From positions 1 through 15,037 of the forward strand of contig CAKVCR010000035.1 in assembly GCA_934725835.1 (NCBI GenBank): 15,037 nt of DNA. The letters run 5' to 3'. This DNA comes from an uncultured Odoribacter sp. Lineage in GTDB: Bacteria > Bacteroidota > Bacteroidia > Bacteroidales > Marinifilaceae. The position numbers and the translations under genes are program-made. Below, piece by piece: positions 6,370 to 14,215 of this stretch. How positions within the stretch are numbered: the first letter of the stretch is position 1; every line of letters starts with the position of its first letter. The notes under the pieces are model-generated. The model saw only the letters and a program-made list of their open reading frames with translations. It was not told the origin of the DNA and ran no database searches.

Positions 6370-9239
6370 TACAATTCCTCCTTAAAAAATTCACAGATTT
6401 TCTGATGAGTTAATGTCAATCGCTCCTTTTCGGGCAGTGTATCTTCCAAATAAAGATACTCAAAGCGTTCGTACCCGAAAGCGGCGTTGTTCTGCTTTGA
6501 AAACTCTGTTTCCATAAAGGCTTTCTTATCTTTAAAGGTCGGGTCATTGGCATAAATTTTACCCTTTGTCTCTACAATGATGATTTTGTGTATCTTACCG
6601 TTTTTACGCTTGATAATCAAAAAGTCCGGTGTGTAGATTCCCACATAACTCCATTTGCTCCCGTTTTTCTTATAACACTTGATTTTGAATTCGGTCATAG
6701 CACGATCGCCGTTGTAGTAAACCTCCAAGCCGAGATCTTCAATCTCGGCAAATGACAACACTTCTTTTAAAAAGGTCTGTTCAAAGCCACTATCAGTACG
6801 GTAGGGCAGATAATGGAACGAACGGTCTTTGTTTGTGTGAGAACTGCTCTGCGCTCGGAGTGTTGCTGCCATAGCCGCATTTCCGTTTTCTTCAAGAAAG
6901 CGAATGGTTTCTTCCATTTTGGGATCAAGCTTTAGCTTGCCTTTATCATCCTTGATAATGTTTTCTACCACGCCCTGCGTAGGATAATAGTCTGTGGGCT
7001 TGTCGGTATACACTTCGGGAGTGAAGTTTGCGATGTTCAAAAGATTTGCTTCTTCGGGTATCAACTCTTCGGTAGTATTAAAATCCAGCCTATCGGAGAA
7101 GGCTTTGCGGATATTTGCTTCTACCAACTGGCGGTTATAGTGAGAACTGTAATAACGAGAACCGTCTTTTTCAAAAGTTATTTTTTGATACACAGTTTTC
7201 AACTGTTCTGCATATTTCATCAGCTCTGCAACTGTGGGAGAGCCAAATCCGCCTTTCATAATTCCGTATATCCAAGAATTAAAGGTGGCAGGTTCGGTGC
7301 CATATTCTGTATCGTCAACGGTGATACTGGTCTTGCTTTCATCCATTGAAAGATCGGTAGTTTTGATAATACTGTCTGCAAGGCGTGCTGAATCAGCCGA
7401 AACCGCAATAGTGTTTGCAGGATCAGCCTTTTCGACAGTAAGGGTGTCATAATTGATTTTAAGCTGATAAAAATCAACTTTGGGAAGCTTCAAATGTGCT
7501 GTGCGGTTATAACGCTTCAGCGGTGTTTTGCTATTATCAGCAGACGAAAACTCCTTGAGCGAGATGTGATGTTGCTGTTCGAGCTGTACATTTAACTTGT
7601 CAGCATTACTTTCATTCAAATAAATAAGAGCAGTTTCGGGGTTGCTTTTAATCACCTGACGCAAGCAACGGCAGGAGGTTTGCAGAACCATATTTGTGGG
7701 ACAGTCGCCTTCTTGAGAAAGGATAATACCTGTAAGACTGCGGCAGTCCCATCCTTCTTTACCGATTTGTACAAGCATGACAATGCGAATTTTGGAAATA
7801 GACTTGTCCAAAATATCAAACTGCATTTGGCTGTCAGCAGGCATTTTATACTGCTTATTTCCTTTATGGAATTTGAGTATTGTGTCCGTGCCGAGTCCAT
7901 ACTCTGCAACAATACGGGATACCAAAGGATAGACAACTTCCTCTAATTTTTCGATAGTACCGCAGTAAATACCGAGTTTAGCGGTCAGTCCATTGGCATA
8001 GACAGTGTCCTTGTATGTATCAAGGAACTCTCTGACACCTTTTTCAATAATCATGCTGCTGTCTGCAATATCGGCAATCTTAACAACAGGACGTTTTAAG
8101 AAATTACCCACGCCGTCAATAAGAGGGTAGTAATACACAATATTCGTGATTTCAGCCGTCCCCACAGAAAGAGAGTCTACAACCTTAAATTTTTCAGTTT
8201 TTTCAAGATAAGGTGTGCCGGAAAAACCGATGACAGAGTTTACGGTATGATTTTGCGCCCACTTGGTTACAACGGCACGCAGTTTTATCTCATCGCTCAC
8301 GGCGTGATGTACTTCATCAATGAAGATAGAGAGCGATGGCAACTTACCGATAAGATTGCGGAGCTCGTTAGCCCGTCTGTCTTTTTCATCGTCACTTTCT
8401 TCAAACATATTGATTTGTCCGCTCTTCTCTTGGATACGGTCAAGAATTACCTTTTCGGCGTTAGTTACTGCAACCAATCCGAAAAGTTCGGAAAGCGGCT
8501 GATGATTAGCAATTTTCTGAACATTCGGGTTCTTGGTTTTGTTTGATTTATTTGCAGTTTTTCCTTGATCAAGCACCTCAAAGGAAATCATACGCTTGAT
8601 ATCCGTTGCCGCAGGTTCGGGAATGATCCACGCAGGGTTAAAGTTTTGAATTGTCTTAAGGCTCGGCACAACAGAGGATTTCAAACCCGATGGTGCAAAA
8701 ATGATAAAGTTGTGGGCGAAAGCAGGATTGGTAGGCTCGTTCAGAGCGAAATATAAATCAAGATAGATAAAAGCTGCCATCAAGTATGTCTTACCTGCAC
8801 CCATCGGAAGGCTGAACAGATAATCAGTATAGGAAACTCCGTAAAAGGCAGTACGGAAGAAAGCGTCATAGTCAATGCTTGACGGATCTTTCTTGATTTG
8901 TTTTTCGAGCTTTTCAGAAACCTGTTCGCCTTTATCGTTAGTTAAACGAGCATATTCAAATAATGCCGTTGCCGCAGGATTTTCCTCTAAGTATTCACGG
9001 GTTGCGGTAGATAACTCTATGTCGTTCAGATTGATAGAATTAAAGCACCCATATCTAAAAAGAAACCCCAATGTCTTACATTCACAACCGATTTTGAGGA
9101 ACAGATAAACCTTGATAGCTTCGATCTGAGCATCTCTCATTTGCCCGGTTTTCTCTATATATTCAATTAAATTATGAACAGTGCATTGCTCGGAAGCATA
9201 CCACTCTTTGCACTTGTTCTCTATCATTTTATAGAACAT
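6369..9239 (-). CDS. res: Type III restriction enzyme, Res subunit (SF2 helicase plus PD-(D/E)XK nuclease)
   Basis: The protein has 956 residues, normal for type III Res. SF2 motor: Walker A LPMGAGKT (144-151), DEAH-like FIDEVHHA (306-313), motif III GFSGTPY (338-344), motif V IGKEGWDCRS (492-501), motif VI QTSCRCLRQ (520-528). The C-terminal nuclease shows PDFLI (871-875) and VETKGK (889-894), i.e. a PD...ExK core with Asp872, Glu890 and Lys892. Together with Mod it translocates or slides on DNA from unmodified sites and cuts when complexes meet. All key motifs look intact, so an active enzyme is likely. Start: ATG at 9239, with GGAGG 6 nt upstream. The gene order is unusual, since res precedes mod, whereas mod-res is the common arrangement. 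A 115-nt gap upstream could hold the promoter of the R-M operon. Confidence 0.93.
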   Translation of the reverse strand: MFYKMIENKCKEWYASEQCTVHNLIEYIEKTGQMRDAQIEAIKVYLFLKIGCECKTLGFLFRYGCFNSINLNDIELSTATREYLEENPAATALFEYARLTNDKGEQVSEKLEKQIKKDPSSIDYDAFFRTAFYGVSYTDYLFSLPMGAGKTYLMAAFIYLDLYFALNEPTNPAFAHNFIIFAPSGLKSSVVPSLKTIQNFNPAWIIPEPAATDIKRMISFEVLDQGKTANKSNKTKNPNVQKIANHQPLSELFGLVAVTNAEKVILDRIQEKSGQINMFEESDDEKDRRANELRNLIGKLPSLSIFIDEVHHAVSDEIKLRAVVTKWAQNHTVNSVIGFSGTPYLEKTEKFKVVDSLSVGTAEITNIVYYYPLIDGVGNFLKRPVVKIADIADSSMIIEKGVREFLDTYKDTVYANGLTAKLGIYCGTIEKLEEVVYPLVSRIVAEYGLGTDTILKFHKGNKQYKMPADSQMQFDILDKSISKIRIVMLVQIGKEGWDCRSLTGIILSQEGDCPTNMVLQTSCRCLRQVIKSNPETALIYLNESNADKLNVQLEQQHHISLKEFSSADNSKTPLKRYNRTAHLKLPKVDFYQLKINYDTLTVEKADPANTIAVSADSARLADSIIKTTDLSMDESKTSITVDDTEYGTEPATFNSWIYGIMKGGFGSPTVAELMKYAEQLKTVYQKITFEKDGSRYYSSHYNRQLVEANIRKAFSDRLDFNTTEELIPEEANLLNIANFTPEVYTDKPTDYYPTQGVVENIIKDDKGKLKLDPKMEETIRFLEENGNAAMAATLRAQSSSHTNKDRSFHYLPYRTDSGFEQTFLKEVLSFAEIEDLGLEVYYNGDRAMTEFKIKCYKKNGSKWSYVGIYTPDFLIIKRKNGKIHKIIIVETKGKIYANDPTFKDKKAFMETEFSKQNNAAFGYERFEYLYLEDTLPEKERLTLTHQKICEFFKEEL

Positions 9240-9354
9240 ACTGTTCCTCCAGAAATCAATGTTTTAGTTTTACACACATATCTACAAATTTCGCACCAAT
9301 GGCACCAATGAATATGGGCATGAGGAAAAGATATATGTGCGATAATAGTCTATA
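9240..9354 (-). promoter_or_regulatory. Intergenic region before res with a direct repeat, possible operator or promoter
   Basis: This 115-nt gap has no ORF. It holds an 8-bp direct repeat, GCACCAAT, at 9293-9300 and 9302-9309 (minus strand ATTGGTGCC-ATTGGTGCG), and an imperfect inverted repeat CACATATCT (9275-9283) with AGATATATGTG (9329-9339) around it. On the minus strand TTGGTG from one repeat lies 18 nt before TAGATA, a weak possible promoter for res. No T-run terminator for the upstream DUF262 gene is visible, so read-through is possible. The role is inferred only. Confidence 0.3.
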
Positions 9355-11331
9355 TTAACTAATTTTCTTGCATCCTTCAGTATCTGAAGGACGTTTACCT
9401 TTGAGTAAGTAGCAATACGATCTATCTTGAGGTATAGCAATATATTTCGCATTGCAGTTGAATAGCAGGTTTTCCTCTTTTATTAGTCTGAATTGCCAAT
9501 TTTCCATATTTTCAGGCTTAACAAAATTTGAAATTATATCATCATAACTTTGAGTGATTAGAAGCATCACTAACTTCTTAAAATACTGGTTAAATTCAGA
9601 TAAACCAATAAAATACTCGAGTTCCCTATATAACGGGAATAATTTTCGTTTTTCAGCATCACCTGCGTACCAGTAAGACCACCAATAGTTATAATAACAA
9701 TAGTTTCCATTTACTTCAATTGTAAGCAAAGCTCGTCTAAGTTTATCAAATTCTAAATTTGAACTTTCCAACTCTTTATTAAAGTAATTCTCAAACACAG
9801 TTTGAACTTTTGCGAGAAGGTCAAAATCAATTTCGTCTATACTATTTTTATAGTTGGCACATTCTAAAGCAAAAGTAATTCGACCTCTTAATAGCTCATT
9901 ATCTTCGGTTTTATGTATGAGATCTTTATTATCTGGAGTGTTTGTCAAAATCTTTGATTTAATTATTTCCTCTTTGACTTGCTCACGAGCAAAAGAGGAT
10001 GACACGGGATTTACACTTAAATAGGTATAAATATCACCACTGCCAGCCGCTAACTCATTTACTAAGTTAATTGCACCGTAAAATGTTTCCGGACTTCTGA
10101 CAATGTCACTTCTTTTACCATCTGCTGTAAGGTCTGCACGAGAAACGATATTGCGAACTACTCGCATCCATTCTTCGTATTTAGTTTGATCAATCGTGCT
10201 ATTTCTCCGCAAATATTCAGTATGAGCGAAGAATAAAACTTTATGAGTATATGAGGTGTTTGCTCCAAGAAGAATTTGATAAAGGAGATTCTTTTCCGGC
10301 TCATGTCTCCACATATCAATGGTTAAGAGAGGTAATGATCCCGAATCAAATAAATCACAATACAATTCATATGAATCATATATATAGTTAAAAGTATCCT
10401 CATCAATATATTTTATTAGCTCTCGATATGAATTGTTTTCGTTTAACTTTCGGATGAGTTCTATACGTTCAGCTCCTTTTAATATTTGTCCTGTAGATAA
10501 TTTTGCCATAACAATGGTTGTTATGAAATTCATATGTGCATTATCTACAGAATTGTTTTTCTTAAAGTTTTGCCATAAAAAGTGTGTCCAACAGCCATCA
10601 ATCTTATATGAAAACTTATCAATTTCGTTTCTTGAAGATTCCCAGCCATTTTTAGTTGATTTATCTTGTATTTCGGCTTTCAGATTTTCAAACGGAGTTA
10701 ACAATCGACCTCTTGCGTTCATTTTGATATAGAGATCATCCGAGAGACCGAAGTTTTCAAGTATAAGCAAGTGAAAAACGATGTTTTTCCTATTAACTAA
10801 TGACTCCCATATATCATCTACATCTTTAAAAACATAATGAATTGTATCAATTGTTCTTAACATGGCTCGTATGGTAGAATCGTGTTTCCAAGAAATAAAA
10901 AACCATTTTGAATCCAAAATTTGCTCACTAATTGTTTCTGCCGAAGAATCAATAGCAACTGTATTGTCTAACAACGCTTCGCAAAAACGGCGTGAAGATA
11001 GTCTTGTTTCATAGGAAAACTTTTTGAGGTTTGTACGAGCAAAATCATCTGCATTATTTTCTTTTACAAATGCATACCAATGCAATAGAAACAATGTAGT
11101 TAATCGTTGTTGTCCATCAAGTGGAAGAAAAACTTCATCTTCAACATTTCCATAAATAAAATCTAAGTTAATAGTTTTATCGTTGACAATGCTATCTTTC
11201 AATGCTTTTAAAAAGTTTTCGCATATAGTGACATTTCTTTTTCGACCCTGAGCATAATCTCGCTGAATAATAGGAACTTTCACGCTATAGGATTGCACCA
11301 ATTCATAAAAAGAATATATATCTTTGCTCAT
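9355..11331 (-). CDS. DUF262 protein without HNH domain (GmrS-like NTPase/sensor half)
   Basis: This 658-residue protein opens with a DUF262 (PF03235) domain: VPIIQRDYAQGR (19-30, replacing the usual YQRxYxW box), PLDGQQRLTTLFLL (70-83, the conserved DGQQR) and NARGRLLTPFENLKAE (205-220). DUF262 domains are NTP-binding or NTP-hydrolysing in GmrSD and SspE-type restriction of modified DNA. The usual C-terminal DUF1524 HNH motif (IEHIxP...N...F..KR) is absent; the last 400 residues match nothing I recognise, apart from an aromatic patch YCYYNYWWSYWY near residue 560. ATG at 11331 overlaps the TAA of the upstream DUF262-DUF1524 gene (TAATG), with GGAGGTGAC just upstream, so the two are coupled. 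It probably works with that protein; which one cuts is discussed there. The DUF262 call is secure; the function is inferred. Confidence 0.85.
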   Translation of the reverse strand: MSKDIYSFYELVQSYSVKVPIIQRDYAQGRKRNVTICENFLKALKDSIVNDKTINLDFIYGNVEDEVFLPLDGQQRLTTLFLLHWYAFVKENNADDFARTNLKKFSYETRLSSRRFCEALLDNTVAIDSSAETISEQILDSKWFFISWKHDSTIRAMLRTIDTIHYVFKDVDDIWESLVNRKNIVFHLLILENFGLSDDLYIKMNARGRLLTPFENLKAEIQDKSTKNGWESSRNEIDKFSYKIDGCWTHFLWQNFKKNNSVDNAHMNFITTIVMAKLSTGQILKGAERIELIRKLNENNSYRELIKYIDEDTFNYIYDSYELYCDLFDSGSLPLLTIDMWRHEPEKNLLYQILLGANTSYTHKVLFFAHTEYLRRNSTIDQTKYEEWMRVVRNIVSRADLTADGKRSDIVRSPETFYGAINLVNELAAGSGDIYTYLSVNPVSSSFAREQVKEEIIKSKILTNTPDNKDLIHKTEDNELLRGRITFALECANYKNSIDEIDFDLLAKVQTVFENYFNKELESSNLEFDKLRRALLTIEVNGNYCYYNYWWSYWYAGDAEKRKLFPLYRELEYFIGLSEFNQYFKKLVMLLITQSYDDIISNFVKPENMENWQFRLIKEENLLFNCNAKYIAIPQDRSYCYLLKGKRPSDTEGCKKIS

Positions 11332-13028
11332 TATTTAGTCACCTCCAAATAGTTGGTTAATACACGCATTAAGTCTTGCTCATATTTTTCACGATCATCT
11401 TGTGTCCAAAAAGAAATTTTAGGAGGATAATCGCTAAAGTATTTGAGAAACACATTCTTTGTGCATATAGGAACAAAACCACCTGTTTTATCCAACTCAA
11501 TTATACATTTTCGTTTTAACGGGAACACAGCATTTTTATAGCCTTTATTAGTCTTTTCATCTAAAAGAGCCAAATTTGATATGCCATCCACATCTTCTGT
11601 CTCACTCATATATTTATTGAAATGAACAGTTACAGCGTCAAACAGAGTCGTAAATTTATCTTCGTTGGTGTATGTTTCCTGATTGAGCATATCGTCGATT
11701 TGAGCAAATAACCCAGCAGCTTCTTCTTGATCCTTATCTATATAGCATTTTACATCCAACAACCAGTCTTTTCTGTTAGCTGCTGGAATAGAAGTCGAAT
11801 CTTTTCGTGATGCTATATGCTCTATATTCCATTTATTGAGTTTGAAATCATCAAATGGGAAGTAGGAAGAATCGTGCTCGTTTTGTAACATAGTCAAAAT
11901 GTTATATAGTAAAAGAACACTTCTTGTGTTTTTGTTTTCATAGTCTAAATCGAATAAATTTTGATTTCTGAAATATTGTTTAATCATTCCATCAATATGA
12001 GAGATGAAATCACTTTTTCTTAAAGTCGAGGAACTATCATAAAGATCTTTGACTTTTGCAATTTTTACAGTAAGAATAAAACCAATCTTATGATATAATT
12101 CTCTTTCACTAAACCACTCATTGAATCGCTGATAATATGCCTGAACCATTTCCCAATATCTATTCATATCATCTTCGGTTTTTCCTGCTAATTTTGCGTA
12201 GAAAAATCTAAATGTTGAGTACGGATCAGTATCAGTTGAATCGTTCATAAGATTAAAAATGTATTCTATACGGTTATCTTCTTTCTTCTCATCACTTAAG
12301 AAGTACCAAAGCTTGTTATTTTGCAATGAAGTTTCAATATTATCCCATTCATTAGCGATTTCAATTTGGCGCAATCTCATACGGTCTGCATTACCGGATT
12401 TGAAATTAGAACTGTTTAAAAACAACGCCTTAATTAGTTCTGCGTTAGTAAGACTAATTTTACCGATATTTAGTCTGGTAAACACCGTAATGGGATTGTC
12501 TTCTGTTGTTTCATACCAAATAACTTTAGTATGGAATTTTAGTTTTGATCTATAATCGTTTTTGTCAAACGAAGCATCGTTTTCACGCTGGTTAAACCAC
12601 TCATCGATGGTTTCATAGGCTTTATGCATATAATAGAAATCGATGCAAGCATCATTCTCTTCATCGGGATTCTGTAAAAACTCTTTTGAATCGGTTCTCG
12701 TCTGATAATCAATGGAGAACAATTTGTCACGCCTTTTTTCAACAAAATCTTGATTAAGATAGTGCATTATCAGATAAATAGTAGTAAGTCGTTGCTGACC
12801 ATCTATAACTTCATATTCGTTTTCTGATCGAGATTTTACTACTACAGGTTGAAGGCAATACCAAGTTTTTTCCTCGGTGTCGCTAATTTCTCTTGGAATG
12901 AATTCGTTAATATCATTTAACAAATCGTTTACTTCTTGTGCTGTCCAGCGATATCCACGTTGATACGCAGGAATATAAAAAGAATATTGTGATAACTCAC
13001 CAAGTGTTTTTAATTCTATACTATTCAT
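11331..13028 (-). CDS. GmrSD-type DUF262-DUF1524 protein (modification-dependent nuclease, putative)
   Basis: I choose ATG at 13028 (AAAGGA 9 nt upstream); an in-frame ATG at 13046 has no ribosome site. This gives 565 residues. The N-terminal DUF262 domain shows YIPAYQRGYRW (about 18-28) and VIDGQQRLTT (about 74-83). FTRLNIGKISLTNAELIKAL (about 183-202) is its NxGxxLTxAELxKA box. The C-terminal DUF1524 HNH nuclease shows WNIEHIASR (about 400-408), ISNLALLDEKTNKGYKN (about 483-499) and VFPLKRK (about 501-507). This is the fused GmrS-GmrD layout; GmrSD cuts glucosylated 5hmC DNA and SspE acts with phosphorothioation, both stimulated by NTP. The substrate here is unknown. The HNH His and Asn residues appear intact. 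With the next gene it forms a two-gene DUF262 module upstream of the type III system. Confidence 0.9.
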   Translation of the reverse strand: MNSIELKTLGELSQYSFYIPAYQRGYRWTAQEVNDLLNDINEFIPREISDTEEKTWYCLQPVVVKSRSENEYEVIDGQQRLTTIYLIMHYLNQDFVEKRRDKLFSIDYQTRTDSKEFLQNPDEENDACIDFYYMHKAYETIDEWFNQRENDASFDKNDYRSKLKFHTKVIWYETTEDNPITVFTRLNIGKISLTNAELIKALFLNSSNFKSGNADRMRLRQIEIANEWDNIETSLQNNKLWYFLSDEKKEDNRIEYIFNLMNDSTDTDPYSTFRFFYAKLAGKTEDDMNRYWEMVQAYYQRFNEWFSERELYHKIGFILTVKIAKVKDLYDSSSTLRKSDFISHIDGMIKQYFRNQNLFDLDYENKNTRSVLLLYNILTMLQNEHDSSYFPFDDFKLNKWNIEHIASRKDSTSIPAANRKDWLLDVKCYIDKDQEEAAGLFAQIDDMLNQETYTNEDKFTTLFDAVTVHFNKYMSETEDVDGISNLALLDEKTNKGYKNAVFPLKRKCIIELDKTGGFVPICTKNVFLKYFSDYPPKISFWTQDDREKYEQDLMRVLTNYLEVTK

Positions 13029-13069
13029 AGTATTTAGTCCTTTCATTAAATTTACGATGCTTTAGTCTT

Positions 13070-13102
13070 GAAGGATGTATATCCTTCGCAGCGGCAATAT
13101 AC
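13070..13102 (-). other. Overlapping inverted repeats between the Fic and DUF262 genes
   Basis: In the 88-nt gap before the DUF262-DUF1524 start there is a perfect 7-bp hairpin with a 4-nt loop, GAAGGAT-gtat-ATCCTTC (13070-13087). A second, overlapping inverted repeat pairs GTATAT (13077-13082) with ATATAC (13097-13102), and GCGG/CCGC is nested next to it. The two cannot form together. No T-run follows in the minus direction, so it is not a standard terminator. Attenuation, mRNA processing or a protein site are all possible, and I cannot choose between them. Confidence 0.35.
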
Positions 13103-13116
13103 ACCGCACAACTATA

Positions 13117-14199
13117 TTACACTAACACTTCCCATTTGCCGTAGCGTTTGCCGTCAACTCTGCGGATATGTTGTTTCTCTTTCAGAGAGTCTATAATGCG
13201 CTTTATACTTCTGACAGACTTTCCTGTTTGTTCTGCAAGTTCGGTTTGCTTAACAGACGGGTTCTTTTTTATTAAATCTAACACGGCAAGTTCTTCTAAA
13301 GTACACTTCAAAGTGTCAATTTGGCACTTTGGCGTTTCACTCTTGGCACTTTGGGAAGCGTTTTCATCCACAAAATCAACGTGCATATAGCGATTTTTCA
13401 ATTCGTAGTTTGTGCCGAGCAGAAGGTTTGAGAAAAACAATTCCAAAAACTTTGTGGTGGAATGAATACCTTTTTGCAAATCGTTATAGTTTGCACGAAC
13501 CAGTGCGTTACGGAAATACCAAGAGTTCTCACGGAACGCATCGTTATTGACACGGAACCCAAAAGTTTTCATATATTTAATCATAAACACGGCGGTGGCT
13601 CTTGTGTTGCCTTCGCCGAAGGGATGAATCTGCCAAATATCCGATGCAAATTTTGCAAGATGCTTTACCGATGCTTCAACCGACAGTCCCTCATAGGAAA
13701 ACTGTTTTTCGGTGGCAAAATCATAATCCAACGTATCTTTTATGCTATTAAAATCAGCATAGATAACTGTTTCGCCGTTCAGTATCCATTCCTTTTTGGA
13801 AATGTTATAATTGCGGATTTGTCCGGCGTGGTCAAATACGCCTTCAAACAATCTGCGGTGAATGGTAATCCACTCAGCAGGAGAAAACTGAAACGCCTTT
13901 TCGCCTAAAAGCTTCGTTATTCTTGCGGATACAATATCCGCTTCCTTTGTTTCGTTTTCCGTTTTGGTGCGGGCGGTTCTCTGCTCATAATAGCTGTGGA
14001 TACGCTTCTGAGCTTCGTCGATGGTAATTTTGCCCTCGATGTGGTCCTTTGCGGTATCCAGCAAATATTCGGAGGTTTTCAGCCCGTCAACCGCTTGCAA
14101 GCCGATAGCGGTTTGCCACGCTTCACTTTTTTCGGTTCTTTCAGGCTCGCCCTGCCTTATATATTCTTCAAGTTCAAATTGCCAATTCTTATCGGGCAT
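13117..14199 (-). CDS. Fic domain protein with VbhA-like N-terminal region and C-terminal winged helix
   Basis: This protein has 360 residues. An N-terminal VbhA-like antitoxin region lies at about 30-66 (AIGLQAVDGLKTSEYLL, then EGKITIDEA). The Fic core has the active-site loop IHPFGEGNTRA (His192, Glu196, Asn198, Arg200). A C-terminal winged helix is at about 300-360 (TLEELAVLDLI, KQTELAEQTGKSVRSIKRII). Fic enzymes usually transfer AMP from ATP to protein hydroxyls. Two departures stand out: the loop reads GNTRATA rather than GNGRxxR, so the second Arg is Ala203; and the inhibitory (S/T)xxxEG motif appears as LQAVDG, with Asp38 for Glu and no Ser/Thr. In known Fics that Glu pairs with that second Arg, so both halves are altered. 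The winged helix suggests DNA binding or autoregulation. ATG at 14199 has GAGGTG upstream and lies 16 nt after the other fic gene. The target is unknown. Confidence 0.85.
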   Translation of the reverse strand: MPDKNWQFELEEYIRQGEPERTEKSEAWQTAIGLQAVDGLKTSEYLLDTAKDHIEGKITIDEAQKRIHSYYEQRTARTKTENETKEADIVSARITKLLGEKAFQFSPAEWITIHRRLFEGVFDHAGQIRNYNISKKEWILNGETVIYADFNSIKDTLDYDFATEKQFSYEGLSVEASVKHLAKFASDIWQIHPFGEGNTRATAVFMIKYMKTFGFRVNNDAFRENSWYFRNALVRANYNDLQKGIHSTTKFLELFFSNLLLGTNYELKNRYMHVDFVDENASQSAKSETPKCQIDTLKCTLEELAVLDLIKKNPSVKQTELAEQTGKSVRSIKRIIDSLKEKQHIRRVDGKRYGKWEVLV

Positions 14200-14215
14200 A
14201 TTTGCACCTCATTTC

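Noticed and set aside
1163..9239. BREX, DISARM or Pgl-type system
   Set aside because: The helicase has the type III Res layout with a C-terminal PD-ExK nuclease, the methyltransferase is beta-class Mod, and BrxL/PglZ/BrxC or DISARM drmA/drmB genes are absent. The kinase is much shorter than PglW.
9355..11331. The second DUF262 protein as a frameshifted or truncated GmrSD
   Set aside because: The 658-residue frame is intact, longer than the neighbour, starts with a strong ribosome site and keeps its own conserved motifs. Absence of HNH looks like a family trait, not damage.
13462..13908. 148-residue open frame on the + strand
   Set aside because: It lies antisense within the Fic gene (which has a complete, motif-bearing product), lacks a convincing ribosome site and shows no recognisable family. 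The same holds for the other + strand frames across 1200-14900.
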